Assembly (NCBI GenBank): GCA_024036415.1
Contig: JAMWET010006979.1
Span: forward strand, 803,501 to 867,500
Length of the DNA stretch: 64,000 nucleotides
Source: Prochilodus magdalenae
Lineage: Eukaryota; Chordata; Actinopteri; Characiformes; Prochilodontidae
Reading direction: 5' to 3'
The position numbers were made by a program, and so were the translations under genes. This document shows positions 37,201-46,167 of this stretch, piece by piece (position 1 is the stretch's first letter; each line of letters starts with the position of its first letter). The notes under the pieces were generated by a model, which did no database searches, was not told where the DNA came from, and was given only the letters and a program-made list of their open reading frames with translations.

Positions 37201-39104
37201 TGACTCCACACATCTGTCCTATTATTAAACAGTAAAGCACGGAAACCTTTAGAACCCTTCTCGTGTGTGTACGCTGCAGGATGGTACTTGATGCTGGACC
37301 ATCGCTCTCGCTGTCTGTGCGTGACTGTGTTTATTGGTAGATCCCAGAATCCCAGGTGCTCTCTTCACCTACTACAACTGTTCTACACAGCACTACTAAG
37401 TAGGCATCCTCATCCTTCTCTCCGTAATGCCCTGTGCTGGGCTTTCTCTTTCCTTAGCAAAGCTTCAGCTGAAGCAAAACATGTCCTAAGATCACACCAC
37501 TTAAGCTGATCTCAAATCAGCTAACTTACCGTTCCGTGTATGTGGCCATGTGACACTGCTTGGGTGATTTGTGACCCTCTCTAGGTCCACCGCACACATT
37601 CTTACTCGCAAGTGTTTTGCCAATAGACATAGCTGACCCTTGACTATAACAACATCTCATAAACCCAAGGTGATGCCCCGGGGGACAGGAGGTTAACTGA
37701 GTAGGCTGCTCTTGTTGCAGCCTGTCCACTGTACAGTTAGAGAGAGGAAAAAAGCCCAACTGGTCAGTCGCACTTTGTTCGCTTAGCTGGTTAGCAGTTT
37801 TCATAGAACGTGAACATCAGGCAATGAGCCAAACTTGCCTGCCAGACTTGTTATTTTAGAGAAGGCACGTAAGTGGTCACTTTGGCACTAAACCAGGTAA
37901 TTTGTTTCTTTGCCTGTTTGGTTGGTTTATTGGGGATTACGGACTGTATAAACTGTGTTCAGTGAACTTTTGCGCTAACACTGGAGCACTGAAGCTCCAA
38001 ACTATGTGCTGAAAGTTCATCATCAGCACTTCAGCGTGTTTGTTTGTTGGCTAGATAAATTGCCACCAGCTGTTTTCAGGCTTTGCGCACTGCAAGACGT
38101 CTTGATATCCCATAGCATAGCTTCCCACGAGTTCTTTGGGTTTGGCTCCCACTATGTATTAGCTCGCCCCCTATCGACGCGCCCTGGACTTTACCCCTTA
38201 CCTGCTTAGTGAAGAGAATGGCCGTGTCCCAGTATTCCGGGTGCTTGTCGTTGTTCTTGTTCATCTTTTTCTGCCACGTGCAGAAGTTGCGCAGGGTCAT
38301 GGCTGCGTTACCGGTCACCTTGGGCCCTTTTTCCTCCTCGGCGATGACCATGAACTTAACCACCGTGATGCTGATGGGGTTGAGGATGCTCGGGTGCTTG
38401 TAGAGGCGCGCGGCCACGGACATCAGAGTCAGCACGTAGTGCTTGAGGTCGTCGCCGTGGAACTCGGCCATGGATTCGTCCGCCACCACCAAGGTCTCCA
38501 CGTAGCGCGGGACCGAAGCGAAGCGTTTGGAACGGCTTTTCAGTGGAGTCGCGCGCATCTCCTGCTCCTCTTCTTCCTCCTCCGCTCGCTTCTGCAGCTT
38601 GCCCAAAGCGCGTGCCACGGCCGCGCTGGAGCCACCGAGTTCTCCGTCCACCGCGCAGCGCCGTTCGCCGTTGGTGCGTCGCCGGATCACGTGCGCGCCC
38701 TTCACGGCGCCTTCCTCGCCGGCAGCAGGCTCGATGAAGTACTCCCAGCCGTCGTAGCCGAACGCGCCGCGCATGCCGCCGCACAAGCTCAGTGCCGCGT
38801 ACGACAGTGCGTCCGTGTTTACGTGGCCGGCATAGAAGCACCGGCTTAGGTCTGGGGCACCGGGGTGCGCGCGCATCTCCAGTGCGGGTGCGATGAAAGC
38901 GGAATCCGGACGCAGCTCGAGCACAAGGTCCTGGCCGAAGGCACTCACGCGGAAAGTCGCGCGCGGTGGCAGCTCGCCCGCGCCAAACTGAGAAAAGTCG
39001 TTCTCCTCGGTGTCCAAGCGCACAGGCGCGCACAGCTGAGTCTCCGCGGCGCACTCCACGAACAAAACGCTGGCGAGCAGCAGAGTCCTTACGGATACGC
39101 GCAT
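18441..39104 (-). CDS. adamts15: ADAMTS15 metalloprotease (8 coding exons, 942 aa)
   Basis: Secreted zinc metalloprotease of the ADAMTS family, known in mammals as a versican/aggrecan-cleaving matrix enzyme. Joined exons on the minus strand: 39104-38202, 30071-29939, 28283-28116, 24664-24378, 22688-22511, 21634-21459, 19850-19675, 19248-18441. All introns are GT...AG and the frame is open throughout (2829 nt with stop). Domains: signal peptide about 1-20; prodomain with cysteine-switch Cys108 (LSLCGGMRG); furin site RSKR ending at residue 194; catalytic [12 protein letters not shown] at 343-354 with Met-turn HMMSP; disintegrin-like; central TSR; Cys-rich; spacer; two C-terminal TSRs ending [13 protein letters not shown]. 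The identity comes from close agreement with human ADAMTS15 (950 aa), including the last residues. The a/b teleost duplicate cannot be assigned. It is divergent from adamts8. Confidence 0.96.
19675..19850 (-). CDS. adamts15: adamts15 exon 7: Cys-rich domain, second part
   Basis: 176 bp encoding [20 protein letters not shown] through [20 protein letters not shown]. Phase 2 donor (cctac|gtaagc). The same length and phase as adamts8 exon 8. Confidence 0.96.
19849..21458. other. adamts15 intron 6 and embedded MITE-like copy
   Basis: Intron sequence without additional exons. It includes the diverged MITE-like copy at 21195-21330 (separate entry). Confidence 0.6.
21195..21330. mobile_element. diverged palindromic MITE-like element
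   Basis: Starts 'gcagtggttctcaaaccagt' and ends 'aggactggtttcacaatcat', roughly inverted termini around a short centre. The overall form resembles the two better preserved copies at 22080-22210 and 48003-48140, with weaker similarity. Located in adamts15 intron 6. Confidence 0.5.
21459..21634 (-). CDS. adamts15: adamts15 exon 6: Cys-rich domain, first part
   Basis: 176 bp encoding [15 protein letters not shown] through [12 protein letters not shown], ending phase 0 before VVDGTPC. NGTG provides a possible N-glycosylation site that also appears in the human protein. Confidence 0.96.
22080..22210. mobile_element. palindromic MITE-like element ('ccctggtcctggagg' type)
   Basis: The left end has 'cagccctggtcctggagggc'; the right end has 'tggaccagggttgggaacca', an imperfect inverted repeat. 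It has the same ends as the copy in adamts8 intron 1 (48003-48140). This motif is widespread in fish genomes. Located in adamts15 intron 5. Confidence 0.65.
22511..22688 (-). CDS. adamts15: adamts15 exon 5: central thrombospondin type-1 repeat
   Basis: 178 bp encoding [20 protein letters not shown], then [14 protein letters not shown]. It has the W-x-x-W and CSRTCGGG features of TSRs. CSRTCGG is the context for O-fucosylation, and the W-x-x-W motif is a candidate C-mannosylation site. Ends phase 1. Confidence 0.96.
23445..23760. mobile_element. possible Tc1-like element fragment
   Basis: The left edge 'actgtatgcgcaaatgtatc' followed by 'cagacactc' resembles the 'tatggccaaaagtatgtggacac' type of terminus common in fish DNA transposons. 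The inner part ('ggagtgatggagcaccatcc') also resembles Tc1-related repeats. No transposase frame is intact. Located in adamts15 intron 4. Confidence 0.4.
23795..23965 (+). mobile_element. SINE with tRNA-like head
   Basis: 'ctggtggtgcaattgcttaa' (A-box-like) and 'gatcatatgttcaaccc' (B-box-like), followed by a GGGTGGGTGG-containing body. It shares the head with the elements at 27040-27260 (plus) and 26640-26825 (minus), all within adamts15 introns. Confidence 0.55.
24378..24664 (-). CDS. adamts15: adamts15 exon 4: disintegrin-like domain
   Basis: 287 bp encoding [19 protein letters not shown] through [22 protein letters not shown]. It carries the conserved [13 protein letters not shown] segment and a regular cysteine pattern. 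Ends phase 0 at agg|gtgagtg. Confidence 0.95.
26640..26825 (-). mobile_element. SINE with tRNA-like head, minus strand
   Basis: On the minus strand: 'gacttctgagtagcacaact' then 'aggtcattagtttacatccc' at A-/B-box positions, then a G-rich body (ggtgtggggggagttgtggc). It looks like a diverged member of the family at 23795 and 27040. Confidence 0.5.
27040..27260 (+). mobile_element. SINE with tRNA-like head
   Basis: 'ttcttgagtggcgcaattgc' (A-box-like) and 'gatcatgagtttaagccc' (B-box-like), then a body with 'ccagactgggggcgctgtgt' and 'gctagttggcgatgaggaac'. Located in adamts15 intron 3. Confidence 0.6.
28116..28283 (-). CDS. adamts15: adamts15 exon 3: rest of zinc site and Met-turn
   Basis: 168 bp. 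It begins with HVFNMPHD, which completes the zinc motif, then NHMMSPTL (Met-turn) and [17 protein letters not shown]. Phase 1 at both ends; the same size as adamts8 exon 4. Confidence 0.96.
29395..29465. repeat. dispersed repeat copy 1
   Basis: 'gtgtcatgtagccttataaa' followed by 'cagcaccttacaaaaaa' recurs at 43597-43650 with few differences. Located in adamts15 intron 2. The family is not recognised; it is probably a piece of a nonautonomous DNA transposon. Confidence 0.55.
29939..30071 (-). CDS. adamts15: adamts15 exon 2: catalytic domain up to HELG
   Basis: 133 bp encoding residues 302-346, [20 protein letters not shown] through AFTTAHELG. The donor splits the Gly codon inside the zinc-binding motif (phase 1). 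It is the same length and phase as adamts8 exon 3. Confidence 0.96.
33770..33825. repeat. (CT)n microsatellite
   Basis: Interrupted CTCTCT run in adamts15 intron 1. Confidence 0.85.
35900..36265. mobile_element. palindromic MITE-like element of the 'ttaaagaaccattttt' type
   Basis: The left part 'ggctctttaagagttcttca' and the right part 'tgtactaaagaacctttgag' are related in inverse orientation. The interior repeats 'ggttctatatagaa', 'aaaaaggttct' and 'agaaccattttggta' variants on both strands. This is the style of a common fish foldback element. Boundaries are approximate. Confidence 0.6.
36290..36540. repeat. CCATC/CCAAC-rich simple repeat
   Basis: Degenerate tandem of ccatc, ccaac and ccatt words (for example 'ccatccaaccatccctccaa') in adamts15 intron 1. 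Confidence 0.7.
38202..39104 (-). CDS. adamts15: adamts15 exon 1: signal peptide, prodomain, start of catalytic domain
   Basis: Residues 1-301. The start ATG has G at -3 and follows a GC-rich 5' leader. The exon encodes the signal peptide (hydrophobic [14 protein letters not shown]), the cysteine switch at Cys108, a short poly-Glu run around residue 175-180 just before the furin site, and the mature N-terminus [18 protein letters not shown]. It ends [14 protein letters not shown] at a phase-0 donor (cag|gtaagg). Unlike adamts8, this part is not split by an intron after the DDLK residues. Confidence 0.96.
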
Positions 39105-39267
39105 GACTGCGGCACTATTCTGTCACGCGTGGGAAAGGGGGTCCGAGGTATAGATAGAAGAATAAGTGCAGTCAGCGCTTAGTCTGTTTTTCTCCTCTCT
39201 CTGTCTCTGTGGTAATGGTAATCCAAAGGGATGCAATGGACTCGCGGCTTGCCCGTGCGCGTGCGCC

Positions 39268-39300
39268 TCAGTGCCGGCTCCACCGGTGCGCGCAATCCAT
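39268..39300 (-). other. short upstream ORF in the putative adamts15 leader
   Basis: ATG (plus strand 'cat' at 39298-39300) followed by ten codons and TGA, ending well before the main start at 39104. It belongs to the mRNA only if transcription begins near 39338, as the TATA-like box suggests. Confidence 0.4.
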
Positions 39301-39363
39301 TTAGTTCCTTGCGTTCCACCTGCGTGCTCGTGCGCTTCTCCTCCTCTCCTCGCCTTCTCGTGG

Positions 39364-39371
39364 CCTTTATG
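39364..39371 (-). promoter_or_regulatory. TATA-like box of adamts15
   Basis: CATAAAGG on the minus strand (plus cctttatg), about 265 bp upstream of the start codon within GC-rich sequence. This predicts a start site near 39338. A CCAAT box lies about 35 bp further upstream. Confidence 0.5.
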
Positions 39372-39404
39372 CGCTCGCGTCATGTGTAAACAGGTTGCGC
39401 GCTG

Positions 39405-39409
39405 ATTGG
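39405..39409 (-). promoter_or_regulatory. CCAAT box of adamts15
   Basis: attgg on plus, CCAAT on minus, in the context cacCCAATCAGC, a good NF-Y-type site (CCAATCAG). It lies upstream of the TATA-like box. Confidence 0.55.
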
Positions 39410-39525
39410 GTGGAGACGGGGCTGCGCTTCTCCCACACTTAACTGCCCACTCCGCACAGCCAACGCGCATCCGAGTGAGGACTGTGCTGGAGGGGGTTTT
39501 TGGATTGTTTCATTTACTCACTCAC

Positions 39526-39534
<9 letters not shown>

Positions 39535-39587
<53 letters not shown>

Positions 39588-39588
39588 A
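39535..39588. repeat. (ATCT)n microsatellite
   Basis: About 13 perfect tetranucleotide copies upstream of the adamts15 promoter. Confidence 0.95.
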
Positions 39589-39689
39589 GGAATCAATCAA
39601 GAAAAATTTTGTAGTGGAGCAGTTGTTGAACACGCTCCTGTCTTGCTTATTTGTGTCCTTTGTCAGGTGAATGAGTAGTCCAACATGCA

Positions 39690-41600
39690 GTGCTTTCAAC
39701 ACTGTAGATGTTAATCCAACACTGTAAATGTTCATTAAACACTGTAGGTAAAACACTGGGATCAAACACCGAAAATGGTCATACAATACTCTACATGTTA
39801 ATCCAACACTGTAGATGTTCATTCTATTGCACTGGAGGTGTTAGTCCAACACTGTAGATGTTCATTCTATTGCATTGGAGGTGTTAGTCCAACACTGTAG
39901 ATGTTAATGTAGTGGTTGGTGTAGCTCAGTGGGTAACACCACTACTCAGGGTGCCACACTGTAAATGTTAATCTGGGGTTCGAATCCCGGCCTAGGTAAA
40001 TGGTCATGCTACACCACTGTAAATGTTAATCTAGCCTGGTAAATGGTCATTAAACACTGTAAATGTTAATCTAGCCTGGTAAATGGTCATTAAACACTGT
40101 AAATGTTAATCTAGCCTGGTAAATACTCATTAAACACTGTAAATGTTAATCTAGCCTGGTAAATACTCATTAAACACTGTAAATGTTAATCTAGCCTGGT
40201 AAATACTCATTAAACACTGTAGATGTTAATCTAGCCTGGTAAATACTCATTAAACACTGTAAATGTTAATCTAGCCTGGTAAATACTCATTAAACACTGT
40301 AGATGTTAATCTAGCCTGGTAAATACTCATTAAACACTGTAGATGTTAATCTAGCCTGGTAAATACTCATTAAACACTGTAAATGTTAATCTAGCCTGGT
40401 AAATGGTCATTAAACACTGTAAATGTTAATCTAGCCTGGTAAATGGTCATTAAACACTGTAAATGTTAATCTAGCCTGGTAAATACTCATTAAACACTGT
40501 AGATGTTAATCTAGCCTGGTAAATACTCATTAAACACTGTAAATGTTAATCTAGCCTGGTAAATACTCATTAAACACTGTAGATGTTAATCTAAGCTGGT
40601 AAATGTTAATCTAACATGGTAAATACTCATTAAACACTGTAAATGTTAATCTAGCCTGGTAAATGGTCATTAAACACTGTAAATGTTAATCTAACCTGGT
40701 AAATGGTCATTAAACACTGTAAATGTTAATCTAGCCTGGTAAATGGTCATTAAACACTGTAAATGTTAATCTAGCCTGGTAAATGGTCATTAAACACTGT
40801 AAATGTTAATCTAGCCTGGTAAATGGTCATTAAACACTGTAAATGTTAATCTAACCTGGTAAATACTCATTATTAAACCATGTAAATGTTAATCTAGCCT
40901 GGTAAATACTCATTAAACACTGTAAATGTTAAATCTAGCCTGGTATATACTCATTTTAAACACTGTAAGATGTTAATCTAGCCAGTGGTAAATACTTCTG
41001 CGGTTACGGCTGTAGATGTTAATCTAGCCTGGTAAATACTCATTAAACACTGTAGATGTTAATCTAGCCTGAGAAAATGGTCATTTAAATGTAAATTCAA
41101 CATACTAAATATTAATTCAGCATAATCAGTGTTAAACCCACACTGTATATTTACATTTAACATGTGGGGTGTCAAATCAACACTGTAAATTTTAATTCCA
41201 GACATAAATGTTCATTCAACTTTGGAAATATTAATCCAATACAGTCAATGTTTATTTCAACAATATAGGTGTAAATCCAACACTGAAGATGTTCATTCAA
41301 CACCAGGGGTGTTAATCCAACACTGCAAAACTTAATTTGACACTCTGGCCATTAATTCAACACTGTAAATGTTCATTCAGCACTGTAGGTGTTATTCCAA
41401 CACTGTCAAAGTTAATCCAGCACAAAGCATTCTGTTTAGCACTCTAAATTTCCATTCAACATTGTAGATGTTAATCAAACTGTAAATGTTCATACAACAC
41501 TGTGTATGTTTCACACATAGCGGTTTACTGAGTGGTAAGTGTTAATCTTAGGCTATAAACGTTAATTCAACAGTGTAAATCTAAAGTCACTGCTGTATCA
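39690..41600. repeat. minisatellite: 40-bp units in a diverged 20-bp repeat field
   Basis: From about 40021 to 40865 the sequence repeats every 40 bp in perfect register. The halves are aaatgttaatctagcctggt and aaatactcattaaacactgt. Variants are aaatgg/aaatac at the start of the second half and aaatg/agatg at the start of the first. Degenerate units continue to about 41075, giving roughly 26 copies. On both sides (39690-39910 and 41076-41600) diverged 20-bp words of the form aacactgtaaatgttaatcc occur. The 40-mer thus looks like a higher-order unit of an older 20-bp repeat. Confidence 0.95.
39910..40016 (+). mobile_element. tRNA-like SINE head embedded in the minisatellite
   Basis: A-box tagctcagtggg (39922-39933) and B-box ggttcgaatcc (39977-39987), both near consensus, followed by cccggcctaggtaaatggtc and 'atgctacacca'. 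Between the boxes it carries cactgtaaatgttaatct, which is minisatellite sequence. It is not a functional tRNA gene: no cloverleaf can be completed with this insert. Confidence 0.75.
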
Positions 41601-43240
41601 TTCAATGCTGAAGATTTTAGCAAATGACATCAAAATCTCGGACATCAACACCAAAAGTAGACTTCAGAAAATGTTTCTGAAAATAATCGTCACTTCCTCT
41701 AACTACAGTTTAAACAATGCATGCATATGTGGCATTAAGTGTGCTTTCCTGGTGATGCACCATCAGGAGCCTAGGAAACCCAAAAGGGCACATGTTCTGT
41801 CACTGGAAATGAGCTCAGATTGTAACTTCCCTAGAAAAGGTTCCTCCTGGTTCTGTGCAGTATGAGTAATCAGTACAGCGCATCGACAGCAGCAATACAG
41901 TATTAGCATTCCAGGAGTAGCATTCTGGAAACAGAATAAATCACATTTATAGCTGCGAATACGCAGAAGCTTATAGTGTCAGAATGCAGTGGAGATGCCC
42001 TTCGTCACTCTGTAGTTGAATTTGGGATTCTCCTGAGCTTTGAAGAAGCCATATGATGTGAAATTTCCCATGTTTGGTTTATAGTCTAGTAGGCATTATA
42101 GAGCCACACTGGCTTCCCTGTAACAGCTGTTTAGACTTCAAAGCTGTAAGGTGTTTGAAATCTTTGAGAATCAAACGAGTTAATGTGGAAAATCAAATCT
42201 GCTCCATTTCCCAGGTACAAACTCGGGTTTCTGTTAGCTGTAGCTATTCTTCTTACATATCTGAAGCACTTTTGTCCAGTTGTATAGATATTTGTGTGTC
42301 ATAAAGTATCAGAAACCATGTAAGCAAGTCTATTTGAGATTATATCACAGTTTAATGTGATGTTAAGGTATGATGGATTAGGAATGTGGTTTGCGCAATG
42401 GTTATTAGAACACATTAGTAAAAGCAAACTACAGACACCAGTTGTGACTTTTCCACTGTATTACTGTTGGGATAAGGGGATGATTGTTTAACTATCTCTA
42501 ATATGGTACACAGAACACAGATGCTTCACATATTGGTGGATCTGGCTTGACAAAAGAGGAAACATTATAATAATGAAAAATGTCAAAATATATGCACACA
42601 CGCACAGGGCCCTCTCTGTTATACGGTCTCACTTGTTTTTCATTAAAACATACACACGATCTCAGGGCCAGCTATCCAAATACTGAGCGTTATCAACATT
42701 GTTCAGATAGGAAACAGACTTACGTAACATTGTTCCAACATATGTGGGCTGTCCAACACCACCATGTCATCAGTAAGGTCACTTATATGTGAGACACAGT
42801 CTCATGCATAATCTCATGATTTTTTACATTGTGTCCATTGGCAAAGAGGTGACAGATTGCTATTTGAGGCTAGAGCAATCAAAAAGCTTCTCAGACTCTG
42901 TATAGTGCCGAAATATGCGAGTATGTTCAGTGCCGTCATAGGAAATTGATATGAGACAATGAGCCTGTCATGATCACTGATGAGGTGCACAACTGAGTAC
43001 ATTTTAAGATAATGAATATTTTTCCACCATGACACCATTAAAAAGATGGAATAGGCTGGATAGAGGATATAATGAGAACCTTCTGATATAATAACATAAG
43101 GCACATCTGCTGCACAGTGCTGCCAAATATCAGTGAGAAACCGGTGCATGGAAAAGGCTTTAAAATCCAAGAGCACCACCAGCTGGTCAAGTTCAGCACT
43201 CAAACATCTTTTGGTCTATTTTGACTCCAAAAACCTAATT
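41601..43240. other. intergenic, no gene recognised
   Basis: Open frames of 70-130 codons (for example 42814-43203 minus) lack recognisable domains, splice context or coding bias. I see no clear repeat. Confidence 0.5.
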
Positions 43241-43314
43241 CTCCAAAAAAGCTAAAAAAAATTTTTTTTTTTTAATTAAAAAAAATAAATCAATATATAT
43301 ATTGATATATATAT

Positions 43315-43402
43315 AAGTAATAAAAATACTAATAAAGTATATGCTGTATATATATATATATATATATATACAGCATATACTTTATTAGTATTTTTATTAC
43401 TT
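43315..43402. repeat. perfect 88-bp AT-rich palindrome
   Basis: The left arm aagtaataaaaatactaata continues as aagtatatgctg. Then a TA run forms the centre, and the right arm is the exact reverse complement, ending ttagtatttttattactt. Outside it, 'aagctaaaaaaa' (about 43249) and 'ttttttagctt' (about 43401) extend an imperfect outer inverted repeat. This suggests a snapback element or MITE. Confidence 0.9.
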
Positions 43403-43596
43403 TTTTAGCTTCTGTTGTTATACAGTTCTACCGTTACACAATATATATAATATTTATAATATTTTTATAATTGATGTCAACACAACAAGAACAGACTGTA
43501 TTCAGATAGAACATATTTAAAGCAGCTGTTATGACAAGTACGTCTTACTGAAGGAATAAAATCTTTTCCGTACGGTTGTGTCAGCTGGTATGTATG

Positions 43597-43650
43597 TGTC
43601 ATGTAGCCTTATGAACAGTACCCTACAATAACATGTCACCAAACATTCTT
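43597..43650. repeat. dispersed repeat copy 2
   Basis: 'gtgtcatgtagccttatgaa' followed by 'cagtaccctacaa', the counterpart of the copy at 29395-29465. Confidence 0.55.
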
Positions 43651-43869
43651 AACTTTCAATGAAAATTAATGTAGCATGATATTATTCTAAATTATTGTAC
43701 ACCATTGCTATCGGCCCATTCTTCATAAAAGTTTGACACATTGTAAACGACAGCTGTCATTGTCAAACTTTATAATAAGACAAGCTATGCAGAGAAACAG
43801 ACAACATTAGTAAAACTACAAAGTGCACATGCATGGTAGTATCTGTACCACAACAGGCTTCTATAGATG

Positions 43870-44410
43870 CACTGTCTTGACAACCTGCATCACTGTTTGG
43901 TATGACACACTTCCAAACACAAGGCCCCACAGATGGTGGTAAAAGCTGCGCAGCACATCACCGCAGCTGCCCGCCCACTCATACAGAACGTATACAAACA
44001 AGATATCTGAGGAAAGCTGTAAACATATTCTCTAGCACGTCTGAGGCAGAACCACGAGTTCAGGAACACTATAGACTGTTACTAATCCAGCCTGGATAAG
44101 TGCAACTACACATCGGGCTCCACTACGTCGCGGGACTGTACTTGTACTTTAACTAGACCTCTTTATTTGAACATCTGAGTTGTGTATTCTATTTACTGAA
44201 CATCTCTGCTATGTTAACGTTTTACCTGGACATCTGCTGTACCTGCACTGTACACTATTTTACTATTTTTACTACATATGTGTATGTATAATATGTGTGT
44301 GTAAATACCAATATGTGTGTGTAAATGACTGTGACTGTGACTGTGTTCCGTTATGCCGTACAACCCTGTATTACTATAATAACAATACAATTGAATTAAA
44401 TTGAATTAAA
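43870..44410 (+). mobile_element. LINE 3' remnant (L2/Rex1-like)
   Basis: Broken plus-strand frames give CITVWYDT (about 43888) and then, after a frame change, QMVVKAAQHITAAARPLIQN and VYKQDI, matching the end of fish L2/CR1-like reverse transcriptases (CITVWYG...LQRVVKTAQ.I). A 3' UTR follows and ends in 'ttgaattaaattgaattaaa'. It differs from the LINE at 10325-11336. Confidence 0.6.
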
Positions 44411-44474
44411 TAACAGGATTGTACAGTATGTGCAAGCATATGCAGTAGACTGAAATTTAGTGTTAAGTGTACAG

Positions 44475-44635
<161 letters not shown>

Positions 44636-45833
44636 TCCCTCTCAAGTTCAGTATGAGAATATATGTATATATAAATAATATAAATAGTGTAGTTCAAAGA
44701 CAAATAGACAAAAATAATGTTCGTAAACAGTACACTAGGATATGTGCAAAGTGTAAGACCAGTATCTGTAGATAACACTTTATTAATGAATCAACATTAT
44801 TATATGTAATGCACAATGGAAGATATACATTATCAGAACACATTTAAATCATGTCTAATGTAAATTTAAATATAAATCATGTCTTGATATATGTCATGTC
44901 CTCTATACTGTACATTTCTCAGCACCTTTGGGCCAAAATCAATCATAAATAGTACAGCAGCGCCGCTCAGTGTATGATCTAGAAACTGCAGCTCTCAGGG
45001 TAAAATAGCTGTCGCCTCCTGACATTTAGAGCAGCTCGTCTCTAACATTGCTGATACTAGTCTAAACCTGCTCGGACAGTCTCCACGCTGATCAATATAT
45101 CAGCAAATAGCGGTCTGTCTCTTTAGGAAAATAGGCTCTATTACGCTGATTTATCGCGAGCACGTTTTGTAACTGTAAACCAGCATGTACTCTACAGTAT
45201 CTCAGCACTTCGGTCGCGTGCGTCATTGGCAGGTCTCCTTCATACTCGCACGTGCTTATTATAACTTTAAAAACAGCATCATTATCAGCATTGCTGCGTG
45301 TAGCCCGACTGTATTTTCGGCTGTACGATGGTTTCATCTTCTCCGCTGCATGTACGTCTTTAGTAATGTTTTGCTGGATTTTACCTTTACTGGGTAATTT
45401 TTGCTTCTGTTCGTGCATATTTTTAGGAAATTACATCTATTTTTGGTTCAGGTTCATTTTATTCCACCTTTAGGTCCAAATCTCCTTTTCCGTCATGCTG
45501 AATTCCACTCTGGTTTAGGACCAGGACTTCTAAACAATATCAGACCAAATAAAGTTCAGTTTGTATGCTGATAAATATGCGTAGAGTTTCCAGGGAACTC
45601 AGTACTTGGGGATTTTTTTTTTAACCACTGATACTATTTTAGTCTTTCTCGAGTTGTTTTGGCGGCTACTTCTGTTTCTATTTAGGGTCTTAATTTCAAA
45701 CACTGTACGGCCACACATATTAATGACTTCACTGGGTTGTGGCACTTTGTCAGAGCCGCGTTAATACCACCCCCCGCCCCCCTCAAACCTGTGTACAAAC
45801 AAGCCCTGCCCCTCACGATTAGGATTGGTCGGC

Positions 45834-45975
45834 ACGGCGAGCCGCTCGTGACTTGGAAAGTATCTGCCGAATCCAGCGCAAGACTGGGAAACCTACTAGC
45901 CAATCCCAGCACATGAGGCGTGGCCTGAATCTCCAGTTAACTTAGATGTGAGGTCCTCGTAAAGGGGGGCGTGGC
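45834..45975 (+). promoter_or_regulatory. adamts8 upstream promoter elements: two CCAAT boxes and a GC box
   Basis: An inverted CCAAT (attgg, 45834-45838), a direct CCAAT (45900-45904) and a GC/KLF-like box (ggggggcgtggc, 45964-45975) lie within 250 bp upstream of the TATA box at 46077, as in a typical regulated pol II promoter. Confidence 0.55.
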
Positions 45976-46076
45976 GGCAATACCGAGGAGTCGTTGGTGT
46001 TCTGCCGCACGAGGAGGGGAGTGAACATCATCAAAAATAAAAACCGCGCGCGCACGTTGAAGCGGATTCAAGACCG

Positions 46077-46084
46077 TATAAATA
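46077..46084 (+). promoter_or_regulatory. TATA box of adamts8
   Basis: Consensus TATAAATA, 302 bp upstream of the start codon in a CpG-rich context. This predicts a start site near 46108 and a 5' leader of roughly 280 nt. Confidence 0.7.
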
Positions 46085-46167
46085 GTGCCGCCGACCGCGC
46101 TCGCGCTCTCAACGCCGGGAGAGCAGCCCCAACAGCCCACGGGTCCCGCTCGCGCCTTCGCCTATTT

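Larger units (their letters stand above)
30072..38201. other. adamts15 intron 1 (8.1 kb)
   Basis: The largest intron of the window. I see no additional exons. It contains poly-T near 30869-30888, a CT microsatellite at 33772-33823, a palindromic repeat at 35900-36265 and CCAT-rich sequence at 36290-36450. First introns of developmental matrix genes often hold enhancers, but none can be named from the sequence alone. Confidence 0.7.
38190..39480. promoter_or_regulatory. GC-rich CpG-island-like region over adamts15 exon 1 and promoter
   Basis: CpG dinucleotides are dense across exon 1 and its upstream flank and drop sharply on both sides. This region also gives rise to several long antisense frames that are composition artefacts. 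Confidence 0.75.

Noticed and set aside
38241..39054. Long antisense and alternative-frame ORFs over adamts15 exon 1
   Set aside because: The GC-rich exon yields open shadow frames. The real frame is fixed by domain content and splice sites.
18441..39104. Identification of the minus-strand gene as ADAMTS1 or ADAMTS5
   Set aside because: Spacer, linker and C-terminal residues ([13 protein letters not shown]) fit ADAMTS15. The ADAMTS1/ADAMTS5 pair is in tandem orientation in human, not divergent.
39910..40016. Functional tRNA gene
   Set aside because: Good A and B boxes, but minisatellite sequence fills the anticodon region and no cloverleaf can be drawn; it is better explained as a SINE head.
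39690..41600. CRISPR-like array
   Set aside because: Units are head-to-tail with no unique spacers, and this is a vertebrate genome; it is a minisatellite.
45092..45418. 108-codon minus-strand ORF upstream of adamts8
   Set aside because: No domain or exon signals and no conservation evidence; likely chance.
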